From the NCBI GenBank assembly GCA_902479075.1, contig CABSNK010000005.1, positions 1-64,000 on the forward strand: a stretch of DNA of 64,000 nt, in the 5' to 3' direction. Each line of letters opens with the position of its first letter. Positions within the stretch are counted from its first letter, which is position 1. Positions 52,824-61,584 of this stretch are shown piece by piece. The notes under the pieces are model-generated. The model worked only from the letters and a program-made list of their open reading frames with translations. It did not search any database and was not told where the DNA came from. A program made the translations under genes and the position numbers. This DNA comes from an uncultured Collinsella sp. GTDB taxonomy: Bacteria > Actinomycetota > Coriobacteriia > Coriobacteriales > Coriobacteriaceae.

Positions 52824-54773
52824 CTAGAGCTCGCAAGCAACCTTGTAGCCATCGCCGATGGCGTCGCGGATGTTGCCGCACTTGTTGGCATCGCCCAACA
52901 CGTGGGTGGTAACGCCGGCTGCAGCAAGGTCGTCGGCCAACTTGGTATTGGGACGATAGCCCATGGCAAGTACCAGCGTATCGGCATCGGCGATGGTGTG
53001 GATCTCGCCGTCCTTTTCGTAGCTGATGGCATCCTCGGTAATCTCGGTCACCTTGGCCTCGGTCAGCACGTGAACGCCCTTGGAGAGCATGCGCGTGATG
53101 AGCACCGCGCGACCGGCGCCGCCCTCGTTGGCGGCGAGCGTCTTGGTCATCTCGATGACGGTGACGTCGCGATTGGCCGGCGACAGATCGTTGACCAACG
53201 GGGCCAGGTAGTCGGCCGTCTCGCAACCGACGGTGCCGCCGCCCACGATGACAATCTTCTTGCCCGGGAAAGCCTTGCCGCCCAACAGGTCGTCAGCCGT
53301 CATAACCTGCTTAAAGCCCTGCATGAAGGCCGGAGCGATGGGCTCGGCGCCATAAGCCAGGACGACCTCGTAGCCGGCGTAGTCGCGCTGAATGTCCTCG
53401 GCAGTAAGCTCGGTGCCAAATACGCACTTCACGCCTGCCTCGGCCAGGCGACGGTACTGATACTTGATCACGCGGGTGAGTTCCTGCTTTGCTGGCGGAA
53501 CGGCTGCGATGCGCATCTCACCGCCCGGTTCGTCCTGCTTGTCCACGAGCACCACGTTATGGCCGCGCTTGGCGGCAATGTAGGCTGCCTCCATGCCCGC
53601 AGGACCAGCGCCCACAACCAGTACGTTCTTGGCCTCGGCGGCAGGCTCGTAACCGGCCTCGTCGCGCTCAACATCGGGGTTGACGGTGCAGGAGATGCGC
53701 TTGCCAAACATAATGCCGTTCAGGCAGCGCAGGCAGCCAATGCAGGGGCGGATGTCGTCGGCGTTGCCGGCAGCGGCTTTGTTGCAGAACTCGGCATCGC
53801 ACAGATTGGCGCGGCCCATCATGCAGATGTCGGCAGCGCCGTCCTCAATCAGCTCCTCGGCGATCCAGGCCTCGTTGATGCGTCCAACGGTGGCGACGGG
53901 AATGTTGACGTGCTTTTTGATCTCGCGCGAGCAGGCGGCATGCGAGGCCTGCTGGGTACCGGCGGCGGGAATTGCGGAGCCGCGCTTGATGGTGGTACCA
54001 CCCGACACATGAATCATGTCGACGCCGGCCTTCTCCAGGCGACGCGAGACGTAGATCATGTCGTTGAGGGTCAGGCCGCCATCGGTGTACTCGTCGCCCG
54101 AGATACGAACGTCGATGATAAAGTCCTTGCCGCAGCGCTCGCGAATCTCGGCGATGACCTCGAGCAAAAAGCGCATTCGGGCGTCGAGCGAGCCACCGTA
54201 CTCGTCGGTGCGCTTGTTGTAGAGCGGAGTCAAAAAGCCGCCGAGCATGCCGTGGGCGTGTGCCGCATGGACCTCGACGCCATCGACACCGGCCTTCTGC
54301 ATACGCACGGCGGCGTCACCGAACTGATGCGTGAGCTCGTGGATCTCATCGACCGTGATGGGACGCGGTGCCTCGCGGGCGTAAGACGGGCCCACAAAGG
54401 ACGGAGCGATCAGGCGCGGCGTGCCCGGAATGTTAAAGGCCATATAGGCGGGGTGGAAGAGCTGCGGCATGATCTTGCAGCCATACTCGTGGACGGCCGC
54501 GGCGAGCTTTTCCCAGCCAGGGATAAACGTGTCGTCGTAGCAGCACATGTCACCCGGCAGATAGGTATAGGTAGGCTCGACCGTCACGACCTCGGTGATG
54601 ATGAGGCCCACGCCGCCCTTGGCGCGAGCACGGTAATGATCGACCAAGTCGTCGGTCACATAGCCATGATCGGCCAGGTTGGTGGACACCGGCGGCATAA
54701 AGACGCGGTTCTTGACCTCGGTCGTACCGACCTTGATCGGGCTAAAGAGCATTGGATAGGCAGAGGACTCCAT
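52824..54773 (-). CDS. Old-yellow-enzyme-type flavin/iron-sulfur reductase
   Basis: A 649-residue enzyme of the 2,4-dienoyl-CoA reductase/BaiCD/BaiH group. The N-terminal FMN-binding TIM barrel (LFSPIKVGTTEVKNRVFMPPV; HAAHAHGMLGGFLTP) is followed by a 4Fe-4S motif (CIGCLRCLNGIMFGKRISC) and FAD and NAD(P)H domains (VLVVGAGPAGMEAA near residue 388; IVIVGGGTVGCETADYL). Such enzymes reduce activated C=C bonds in fatty acids, bile acids, plant phenolics or bilins. The substrate is unknown here. AAAGGAA precedes the ATG. A GltD-like flavoprotein gene lies directly upstream on the same strand. Confidence 0.85.
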   Translation of the reverse strand: MESSAYPMLFSPIKVGTTEVKNRVFMPPVSTNLADHGYVTDDLVDHYRARAKGGVGLIITEVVTVEPTYTYLPGDMCCYDDTFIPGWEKLAAAVHEYGCKIMPQLFHPAYMAFNIPGTPRLIAPSFVGPSYAREAPRPITVDEIHELTHQFGDAAVRMQKAGVDGVEVHAAHAHGMLGGFLTPLYNKRTDEYGGSLDARMRFLLEVIAEIRERCGKDFIIDVRISGDEYTDGGLTLNDMIYVSRRLEKAGVDMIHVSGGTTIKRGSAIPAAGTQQASHAACSREIKKHVNIPVATVGRINEAWIAEELIEDGAADICMMGRANLCDAEFCNKAAAGNADDIRPCIGCLRCLNGIMFGKRISCTVNPDVERDEAGYEPAAEAKNVLVVGAGPAGMEAAYIAAKRGHNVVLVDKQDEPGGEMRIAAVPPAKQELTRVIKYQYRRLAEAGVKCVFGTELTAEDIQRDYAGYEVVLAYGAEPIAPAFMQGFKQVMTADDLLGGKAFPGKKIVIVGGGTVGCETADYLAPLVNDLSPANRDVTVIEMTKTLAANEGGAGRAVLITRMLSKGVHVLTEAKVTEITEDAISYEKDGEIHTIADADTLVLAMGYRPNTKLADDLAAAGVTTHVLGDANKCGNIRDAIGDGYKVACEL

Positions 54774-54889
54774 ACAGGGTTCCTTTCATTTGAGCCGCTC
54801 GGCGGCAGTTGCTAACGTACCTATCGTACCAGCAACTGCACAACACCCGACCGCACGCACTCCCCTGCCTACGTATCGACCCACAAAAA

Positions 54890-54956
54890 AGTTGCGGTGA
54901 GATACGGAGCAATCGAGGCTTTTGACAGCCAAAACAGTCCGTATTTCACCGCAACT
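54890..54956. repeat. Family C palindrome, copy 4
   Basis: AGTTGCGGTGAGATACGGA pairs with TCCGTATTTCACCGCAACT with one mismatch; the spacer contains AGCCAAAACAGTCC, as in copy 1. It separates the two flavoprotein genes. Confidence 0.75.
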
Positions 54957-54971
54957 GATGGATGGGATGTG

Positions 54972-56189
54972 TTAGAGGCCCAGGTAGCTGGTCATGCCTT
55001 CGACGGCGAGCTTAGCACCTGCCACGGCATGAACCACGGTGAGCGGGCCGTTAACCACGTCGCCGGCGGCAAAGACGCCAGGTACGGTGGTCATGCCGCG
55101 CTCATCGACCGAAAGAAGGCCGCGATGGTCGGTCTCCAAGCCACCCGTCGTAAGCACAAGCTTGTCCTTGGGCACCTGCGAAGCCGCAATCACAACTGTG
55201 TCGGCAGACACATGGTCAAGCTCTTCCTCGTAGCCCACCACATTGTTGTCCTCGTCGAAGATAGCCGTCTCGAAGACCGGACCGTTATCGTCGATGGCAT
55301 AGATCGCCTTGCCGCACACAATCTCGGCACCATCGAGCTCGGTCAGCTCTACCTCGTCATCGATGGCAGAGATATGGCGCGATCGGGCATACACGGTGAC
55401 CTTGCGAGCGCCCGAGCGCAGGGCCGTGCGGGCAACGTCCATGGCCACATTGCCGGCACCGATGACCGCCACGTTCTGCCCGATCGCCACGCTCGAGGGA
55501 TCGACCAGGTAATCGATACCAAACAGCACGTTGCCGCGCGACTCGCCGGGAATACCCAGTTTGCGAGCTCGCCAGGTACCGGTACCGACAAAGACCGCGT
55601 CGTAGCCGTCACGTAGCAGGTCATCGATGTGCAGTGCGCCGCCGATGGTGGTCGAAGGGCGCACGCGCACGCCAAGCGAGCACATCACGTGACGGTACTT
55701 TTGCACGAGCGCACGGGGCAGGCGGAACTCGGGGATACCGTACTCCAGTACACCGCCGACCTCGGGGCGCTGTTCAAATACCGTGACGGCACAGCCCAGC
55801 TGGGCCATCTTAATGGCCACGGTAATACCGGCAGGACCGGAACCGACCACAGCAACCTGTTTGCCGCACGACGGCGCGGGCGTCCACTCCTTACGATCCA
55901 AATACGCTGTCGAGATATAGTTCTCGATGCTCGAGAAATGCACGGGTGTGCCCTTGCGGCCCTGGATGCAAGCACCCTCGCACTGGCCCGAATGGTTGCA
56001 CACCATGGAGCAGACCGCGCTCATGGGATTATTCTGGAACAGCAGCTCGCCCGCCTCTTCTAGACGACGCTGTTTGAACAGGTCGATGACCCGCGGAATA
56101 GGCGTCTGAACCGGGCAGCCCTTAATCTGACAGAACGCCCTTTTACAACCTAGGCAACGATTCGCCTCTTCGACAATGTGGATAGCCAC
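54972..56189 (-). CDS. GltD-like NAD(P)H-dependent FAD/iron-sulfur oxidoreductase
   Basis: A 405-residue relative of glutamate synthase small subunit and dihydropyrimidine dehydrogenase N-terminal domain. Cysteine clusters near the N terminus (CLGCKRAFCQIKGCP; CNHSGQCEGAC) hold Fe-S centres; FAD (VAVVGSGPAGI) and NAD(P)H (VAVIGAGNVAMDVAR) binding folds follow. No GltB is adjacent, so it may be an electron-transfer partner, perhaps for the OYE-type reductase downstream. GTG at 56189 with AGGGGAG upstream is the best start; the frame to 56216 has none. Confidence 0.8.
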   Translation of the reverse strand: MAIHIVEEANRCLGCKRAFCQIKGCPVQTPIPRVIDLFKQRRLEEAGELLFQNNPMSAVCSMVCNHSGQCEGACIQGRKGTPVHFSSIENYISTAYLDRKEWTPAPSCGKQVAVVGSGPAGITVAIKMAQLGCAVTVFEQRPEVGGVLEYGIPEFRLPRALVQKYRHVMCSLGVRVRPSTTIGGALHIDDLLRDGYDAVFVGTGTWRARKLGIPGESRGNVLFGIDYLVDPSSVAIGQNVAVIGAGNVAMDVARTALRSGARKVTVYARSRHISAIDDEVELTELDGAEIVCGKAIYAIDDNGPVFETAIFDEDNNVVGYEEELDHVSADTVVIAASQVPKDKLVLTTGGLETDHRGLLSVDERGMTTVPGVFAAGDVVNGPLTVVHAVAGAKLAVEGMTSYLGL

Positions 56190-56215
56190 GCAACTCCCCT
56201 TTTTAATGCAATCCA

Positions 56216-56252
56216 ATGGGGCGACGATAAAGACCCTTCACCGCCGCCCCAT
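56216..56252 (-). terminator. Hairpin after the isomerase gene
   Basis: ATGGGGCG / CGCCCCAT with a long loop; the T-rich bases beyond it lie a few bases away. Moderately convincing. Confidence 0.45.
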
Positions 56253-56291
56253 ACAGGTAATCTCAATCTGCCGACACGGCAAAAGCCAATG

Positions 56292-57197
56292 CTATAACTC
56301 GCGATGCGAAGCCCCGCAGCGAGCGGACATGTGCTCGAGTGTTGCCAGGCAGTCAGCCGCCGTCGCCGGCACGCTGTTCTCGACCACGCAGGGAATCCCA
56401 GGGCAGGCGGCAGCCGCCCAGGCCACCACGGGCTCAAAGTCATATCGTCCCGTCTCGCCCACGCCATGACACACCAGGCGCGAACCCGTACCGTCGCACC
56501 AACCGGCTTCGTCCTCGTTATCAACGACCTCAAAATCCTTGGCGTGCAGCGCGCGGATCTTACTGCCGCATAAGTAGAGCATGCGCGCGGTGATTTCCTG
56601 CGCTTCGTCAACAACACTGGGGTGCAGCAGTGATACCGGGTCATAGATCACGCCGAGCGACGGACTCGAGACGCGCTCTAGCACCTCACGGCAGCGATCC
56701 GGCGTGTTGACCGTTTCGTTCCAACCAGGCTCGATCAAAATTTGCCCACCCACGGCCTCGGCCCGATCGCAGACGCGTGCAAGCCCGTCTGCAAACGCAT
56801 CGAGTGCCTCATCGGTCATGCGGTCGTCAGCAACGCGGTTCTGTGCATTGGGGCGACCGGTCTCGGTGCCAACCGGGCATCCGCCGAGCATCTGGGCAAA
56901 GTTCAAGCATGCCTCGTACTCGGCAAAGTTATCCATGAGCTGTTGGCGATCGGGCGTCGCCAGATTCTTATAACAGCCGAGCACGGCGACCGAAACGCCC
57001 GCCTCGTCGAGCACCGCACGCAAATGGTCGGCAAGCTCGTGGGTCAGGCCGCCTCGATCGATCCCCATCGATGCGTAGAGCACCTTGCTTGGCAGCTGAA
57101 TGCACGAAAAGCCCAGCTCTCCCGCCATGCGAATGCGTTCCTCGACGGTTCCCTGCGGAAGGTCGTGCAAACGTACGCCCGGAGTAATAGCCCCCAT
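56292..57197 (-). CDS. Sugar phosphate isomerase/epimerase (TIM barrel, AP2Ec family)
   Basis: A 301-residue xylose-isomerase-like TIM barrel. Metal-ligand-like residues sit in ILIEPGWNE (Glu), VIYDPVSLLHP (Asp, His) and ALHAKDFEV (His), as in the family. These proteins isomerise or epimerise sugars or act as uronate-pathway enzymes; a role with uronic acids is likely from context. The gene starts one base after the GH105 stop, so the two are co-translated. The frame upstream to 57365 belongs to the GH105 gene on the same strand in another phase. Confidence 0.78.
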   Translation of the reverse strand: MGAITPGVRLHDLPQGTVEERIRMAGELGFSCIQLPSKVLYASMGIDRGGLTHELADHLRAVLDEAGVSVAVLGCYKNLATPDRQQLMDNFAEYEACLNFAQMLGGCPVGTETGRPNAQNRVADDRMTDEALDAFADGLARVCDRAEAVGGQILIEPGWNETVNTPDRCREVLERVSSPSLGVIYDPVSLLHPSVVDEAQEITARMLYLCGSKIRALHAKDFEVVDNEDEAGWCDGTGSRLVCHGVGETGRYDFEPVVAWAAAACPGIPCVVENSVPATAADCLATLEHMSARCGASHREL

Positions 57198-57198
57198 G

Positions 57199-58437
57199 CT
57201 ATTCACATCCCTTATGAGCGTTGATGCCCGGGGTGTATCCGCCAAACGGGTCCTCGATAGAGCACACGCCCGAAGGGGCCAGCGGGTCGCGCTTGCCGGC
57301 AAGCTTGTCGTGATGCATGGTCTCGATATAGGCAAGCACCAGCGGCGCGACGCCCTTTGCATCATTTTTGACCACGGGCTCGCTCATGTAGTAACCAAAC
57401 GTGCCCTCGCGGTGTGCGGTGTTGCCCAAGCCTGCGACCAGGCAGATGTTGTCGAGCGCCAGCTGGCCATCATGCTCGGACAGGCAGGTCTCGCAGATGC
57501 CATCGAAGGCGCGACGGCCGTACTGGTAGTAACGCTCGCCCAGCACGCCCAGACGCACGCCCTTCATGATGGCGTTGGCAAAGATGGCGCTGCCCGACTC
57601 CTCCAGGTAGTTGGGGGCGATATTGGGCAGGTTGATGACCTGGTGCCACATGCCGGTCTTCTCGTCCTGATACGGCAGCATGGCGTCGATCAGATCGTGG
57701 AACATCTTGCGGATCTCGTCCTTCTCGGCCGACATCGAAGGCGGCATAAGCTCCCAGGTGTCGATGAGTGCCATGGCAAACCAGCCCTCGGCGCGCAGCC
57801 AGAAGTTAGCCGAAAGACCGGTGACCGGGTCGCACCAGAACTGTTTGCGGCTCGCGTCGTAAGCGTGATAGTACAGACCGTTGAGGGGGTTGCGCATCAG
57901 GTCATGCACGACCTGGAACATATGGAAGCTGTCCGAGCAGGCACGACGGTTGTGGAAGCTCAGCTCGTACTGCATGTAGAACGGCTGTGCCATGTACATG
58001 CCATCGAGCCAAATCTGGTTGGGATAGACGGCCTTGTGCCAAAACACGCCCTCTTTGGTGCGCGGCTGGGTCTCGAGCTGGCGGTAGATGGTGTCCATGG
58101 CGGCACGGTACTTGGGCTTACCCACCAGGTCATAGAGCTTGTAGAGGGTCTTGCCCGCATTGACGTTATCGAGGTTGTACTCCTGCGGGTTGTAATGCTT
58201 GATGGTGCCATCGTCCTGGACAAAGAAATCGATGTAGTCATCGGCAAACGTCAGGTAGCGCTGCTCACCCGTGATCTCGTACAGCTCGATGAGCGCCTTG
58301 ATCATGCAGCCGTCGATATAGTTCCAGGTGTTCTCCTTGCCGGCGCGAATCTTTTCGATATTCCAAGCCGGCGCCTGCGGCGTAGAGGTTTCGATCAACT
58401 GCTCGATATAACGGTCCAGGATTTGATTGCAACCCAT
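57199..58437 (-). CDS. GH105 unsaturated rhamnogalacturonyl hydrolase
   Basis: A 412-residue (alpha/alpha)6-barrel hydrolase of the GH105/GH88 group. D90 (YNLDNVNAG) and D145 (IWLDGMYMA) match the catalytic aspartates of YteR. It would remove the unsaturated uronic acid that pectate or rhamnogalacturonan lyases leave at oligosaccharide ends, giving 4-deoxy-hexosulose uronate, the substrate of the DhuI step. The start at 58437 follows AGAGGGGAC; a Met at 58455 lacks a ribosome site. No signal peptide. Its promoter carries GTGAACGTT palindromes at 58464-58530. GH88 is the nearest alternative. Confidence 0.85.
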   Translation of the reverse strand: MGCNQILDRYIEQLIETSTPQAPAWNIEKIRAGKENTWNYIDGCMIKALIELYEITGEQRYLTFADDYIDFFVQDDGTIKHYNPQEYNLDNVNAGKTLYKLYDLVGKPKYRAAMDTIYRQLETQPRTKEGVFWHKAVYPNQIWLDGMYMAQPFYMQYELSFHNRRACSDSFHMFQVVHDLMRNPLNGLYYHAYDASRKQFWCDPVTGLSANFWLRAEGWFAMALIDTWELMPPSMSAEKDEIRKMFHDLIDAMLPYQDEKTGMWHQVINLPNIAPNYLEESGSAIFANAIMKGVRLGVLGERYYQYGRRAFDGICETCLSEHDGQLALDNICLVAGLGNTAHREGTFGYYMSEPVVKNDAKGVAPLVLAYIETMHHDKLAGKRDPLAPSGVCSIEDPFGGYTPGINAHKGCE

Positions 58438-58463
58438 TGCTGTCCCCTCTGACATAAACGATA

Positions 58464-58530
58464 GGTGAACGTTACCCCTAGTGTAACGCGAACGAGGAAT
58501 ATAGGGTGAACGTTAACCCTATATTCCTCG
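58464..58530 (-). promoter_or_regulatory. GH105 promoter with two GTGAACGTT-type operators
   Basis: GGTGAACGTTACC at 58464-58476 and GGGTGAACGTTAACCC at 58504-58519 flank TACACT (minus strand, 58485-58480), a plausible -10. The second lies at the centre of a 15-base perfect inverted repeat (58493-58507 with 58516-58530). Confidence 0.55.
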
Positions 58531-58544
58531 CGAACGGCAGACTT

Positions 58545-59213
58545 TTAGCGGCAAACGGCGGTGAGACCCGCGGCGATGCGATGCGCCAGGCGCTCATAGC
58601 CGGCAGGACTGTAATGCAGACCGTCCGGCATATAGAGCTCGCGGTGCTCTGGCAAAAACGGGCTGATGCCACTTTGCGCATACAGGTCAATCACCGGAAC
58701 GGAGTAGCGGTCACAGACCTCGAGCATCGCCTTTACGTAGGCGACCTGCGTCAACCCCAGGTGATTGAGCTCATCGCTTGCCGGGATATCCTTCTCGTGC
58801 TTACCGCTCGTCTTGCACGGCGTCATAAACACAAGCTTTGCCTGGGGCGAACGCGCCGTGATGGTGCGGATCAGGTAATCGAGTGCACCATAGAACTCGT
58901 GCACATCGGTACTGCCCAACTCGCCAAGCGGCACGTTGCGGCTAAAGTCGTTGACGCCGCCAAAGACGATGTAGATATCAGCCGCATTGCCGATGCCGTC
59001 CAGGCGCTCGACAAACGAATCGCTGCGGTCGGCCTTGATGGCGATACGCGAACCCTTGATGCCAAAGTTCTCGATGACCGCGCCTCCCAGCAACGCGCCC
59101 AAATGCGAGGTCCACGAGATGTCGTTGCCTCCCCCACCGCAGCCGTTGTCGCCCCAGGTCGTTGAGTCGCCAAAGCAGCAAATGGTCGATTCACTCAAGC
59201 TCTTCGTTTCCAT
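58545..59213 (-). CDS. SGNH/GDSL-family esterase
   Basis: A 222-residue hydrolase. The nucleophile is S17 in FGDSTTWG; the NDF block (VFGGVNDF) and the C-terminal DGLHYSPAG with its Asp/His complete the pattern. In a pectin cluster, a rhamnogalacturonan or pectin acetylesterase role is probable, and no signal peptide is present so it would act on imported oligosaccharides. The ATG at 59213 follows GAGGAGA. Immediately downstream of the esterase fusion. Confidence 0.8.
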   Translation of the reverse strand: METKSLSESTICCFGDSTTWGDNGCGGGGNDISWTSHLGALLGGAVIENFGIKGSRIAIKADRSDSFVERLDGIGNAADIYIVFGGVNDFSRNVPLGELGSTDVHEFYGALDYLIRTITARSPQAKLVFMTPCKTSGKHEKDIPASDELNHLGLTQVAYVKAMLEVCDRYSVPVIDLYAQSGISPFLPEHRELYMPDGLHYSPAGYERLAHRIAAGLTAVCR

Positions 59214-59260
59214 AATCTTCTCCTCATCCGCCCATCGGCGGTCATACAGGAACGTACCGT

Positions 59261-61450
59261 TTATTCGCAGCATGCCGAGGGGCTATGCACGGGGGCGCAT
59301 TCCGCAACGTGCGAATCGAGCCATTCGATATCCTCGGCAAGATGTGCCACGCCCAGATGGTGTTCACCCGGACACACCTCGTGCCGCAGGCCATCTCTGC
59401 GACCCAGCAACTTGTAGGCATCGCGCACGATCTTGAGCTGCTCGTCAACATTTTTCAGCCCGCGCGCACCGTTCAGATGATCCTCTTCGCAGCTCTGCAC
59501 CAACAGCGGATGCGGCGCGATGAGCGAGGCAATATCGCCCATGTCGAGTAAGCGCCAAAGTCCGGGTGTGTAGTTGCAGCTGCAATTGCCATTGAGATGC
59601 AGCAGCGAATCACCGACACCATACAGATAGCCCGAGACAAACGCCTTGCGCACACGCGGGTCGAGTGCGGCCAGGTACAACGTCATGTAGCCGCCACCCG
59701 AAAAACCAAAGCAACCCAAGTCATCCATGGCAATGTCGCCGCGCGCCTCCAAGTAATCGATCAAGCGCATGTTGTCCCAGACGTTGAGGCCCGCAACCGT
59801 AAGACCCAGCGGCTCGGCCATACGTGCTTGATTCAGACACGTACCGCGCAGGTAGCTGTTCTCGTCATCGCCTTGGCCCTTCCAGTCACGACGGTATCCC
59901 CAACCGCGCGCATCAGGACAGACGGTTACGTAACTCATGCGTGCCAAACGCAGACCGTAGTCGTAATTGAACTTACGCACGGCATCATCGACAGCCGGCA
60001 CGCCCGCAACACCGGCTACGCTTGCTGCACCCGCTCCCTGATGGCCATGCGGGCAGATATAACAGCGTTTGAGTCCCCGCTCATCAAGCTTAGGATGAGA
60101 CGGTTCCAACAGGTAGAACGGCATCCAAACATCGCGCTCGACCTGCAACATCGCATGAGTGCGCACGATGCCGCCGGCAACCCGCACGCGGCTGAGCTCA
60201 CGAATCTCAATCGGGACGCGGTCCATAAGCGAAAGGCCCAAAACATCGTACAGACGAGTCCTGGTCGCAATCTTCCATGTCTCAAAATCTGCAGGAGTCT
60301 TGCCCGTAAAAGCAGCCGAACGCCCCTCGCGCTTCAGCCGGGCACGCAGCGCAGGTTCGTCTTCGCAGTACGTCTCGATGTGCACGGTGCGGCCGTTGGC
60401 AGACAGTTCAGCCGTCTCAACCGCATCACCGTCGCCGCCCTCGGGATCCCAGCCATCCCCACCGGCAAGCACCTGCTCGCGAGCGTACCCGGCGGCAGCC
60501 ATCACATCGAGTTCATTCGCCCACGGCACCCAGCCGGTAGTATCACCCGCCGGCCCATGCAGAATCGCGCCAGCATACTGCACGCAGTTGTGTGCCGCCG
60601 GCTTATTCCAATCCCACCAGCCTTCGCGCTTGACATGTCGCCCCAGCCAGCAATCGATCAGCACAGTTTGCGCCCATTCGCGCCAAGGACGACCCAGGTA
60701 GACCGAATCCGGCGCCACGCCATCCGGAGCTGTAAACGAACAGCCGTGGAACACAAAGCCGTGCGGCTCGCCTTCGGGCGTCGACGCCGCCGTCACGTAG
60801 CCGTTCACGTCCATATCGCGGTTGAGCGAGCGAATCTCGCACCCCTCAAAGTAGGCACGCGCGCCGCCAAAGATAAAGTCGACATCGCCCTCGATCCGGC
60901 AACGTCGAAAATACTGGCGCCCCACCCGGCGCGGCGCATACTGTTTGGGTCCTATAAACCCGCCCGGTTTGGCCTCATACGGCGGCAGCGGACCCAAAAA
61001 CAGCGTGTCTTGGTGTCCCTTAATGCAGCAGGCATCGACAACCAGACGGTCGCCATCAGCATACAGGGCAATCGCCTGACCGATCTCGCGCCCATCGCCC
61101 GCATCGTTTTCGATCGTGAGGTTCTCGAGCCGTACGTCGTCGGCATCGACCAAAACGGTATAGGTCCTAAACGTGCCGAGCGTGCCGTCGACGCCCGAGC
61201 CGTCCTCCGAAGGCATCTTGGCACCCAGGCTGCCCACGATACGCACGCTGTCGGCCGTCTCTCCCTCAATCGTCACATGCGAGCGACGAATCTCGACCCG
61301 TTCGCGGTACTCACCCGGCTCGATATGGATTGTCACCGGCCGTCCGTCATTCGGACAGGATTCGTCAATTGCCTCCAAGGCCTTAGAGATACTGTGATAT
61401 GTCCCCGCACGCTCGAGCGAAACCTCAAAAAATCGTTTCTCACTCATCAT
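59261..61450 (-). CDS. Fused pectin methylesterase (CE8) and alpha/beta-hydrolase esterase
   Basis: A 729-residue two-domain protein. Residues about 7-310 are a CE8 beta-helix pectin methylesterase: D148 (GHQDTL), D191 (GDVDFIFGG) and R254 (YLGRPW). From about 375 on there is an alpha/beta hydrolase of the acetyl-xylan/Abhydrolase_7 type (CYICPHGHQGAG; GCFGFSGGGYM with the nucleophile near 583; EVCPGEHHLG). It should strip methyl and acetyl esters from pectic oligosaccharides. No signal peptide is seen, so it is cytoplasmic. AAAGGA lies 11 bases before the ATG at 61450, with another ATG at 61447. Confidence 0.85.
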   Translation of the reverse strand: MMSEKRFFEVSLERAGTYHSISKALEAIDESCPNDGRPVTIHIEPGEYRERVEIRRSHVTIEGETADSVRIVGSLGAKMPSEDGSGVDGTLGTFRTYTVLVDADDVRLENLTIENDAGDGREIGQAIALYADGDRLVVDACCIKGHQDTLFLGPLPPYEAKPGGFIGPKQYAPRRVGRQYFRRCRIEGDVDFIFGGARAYFEGCEIRSLNRDMDVNGYVTAASTPEGEPHGFVFHGCSFTAPDGVAPDSVYLGRPWREWAQTVLIDCWLGRHVKREGWWDWNKPAAHNCVQYAGAILHGPAGDTTGWVPWANELDVMAAAGYAREQVLAGGDGWDPEGGDGDAVETAELSANGRTVHIETYCEDEPALRARLKREGRSAAFTGKTPADFETWKIATRTRLYDVLGLSLMDRVPIEIRELSRVRVAGGIVRTHAMLQVERDVWMPFYLLEPSHPKLDERGLKRCYICPHGHQGAGAASVAGVAGVPAVDDAVRKFNYDYGLRLARMSYVTVCPDARGWGYRRDWKGQGDDENSYLRGTCLNQARMAEPLGLTVAGLNVWDNMRLIDYLEARGDIAMDDLGCFGFSGGGYMTLYLAALDPRVRKAFVSGYLYGVGDSLLHLNGNCSCNYTPGLWRLLDMGDIASLIAPHPLLVQSCEEDHLNGARGLKNVDEQLKIVRDAYKLLGRRDGLRHEVCPGEHHLGVAHLAEDIEWLDSHVAECAPVHSPSACCE

Positions 61451-61470
61451 CAGTCACCGCGTCCTTTCGT

Positions 61471-61485
61471 CGTAGACCGTCTACG
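61471..61485. promoter_or_regulatory. Palindrome upstream of the esterase fusion
   Basis: CGTAGAC-C-GTCTACG, a perfect 15-base inverted repeat 21 bases before the start codon; may be an operator. Confidence 0.4.
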
Positions 61486-61584
61486 TTGCAGTTTCGGCAT
61501 ATAAAAAGTTCGCGCAATGGGTCGGGAAGGCCCTGCCCATCGCGCGCCGCGACATACCGAATGTAATTGTTTAGGAGCAAACGC

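Noticed and set aside
52902..54815. A 637-residue plus-strand open frame opposite the OYE-type gene
   Set aside because: Shadow frame: the minus strand has clear FMN, Fe-S and FAD motifs, and the opposite frame has none.
58493..58530. Terminator for the SGNH esterase gene
   Set aside because: The hairpin is perfect but has no T run, lies at the GH105 promoter, and its loop contains the GTGAACGTT motif, so an operator fits better.
59597..61504. A 635-residue plus-strand open frame opposite the pectin methylesterase fusion
   Set aside because: Antisense to a gene with intact catalytic motifs, and no recognisable domains of its own.
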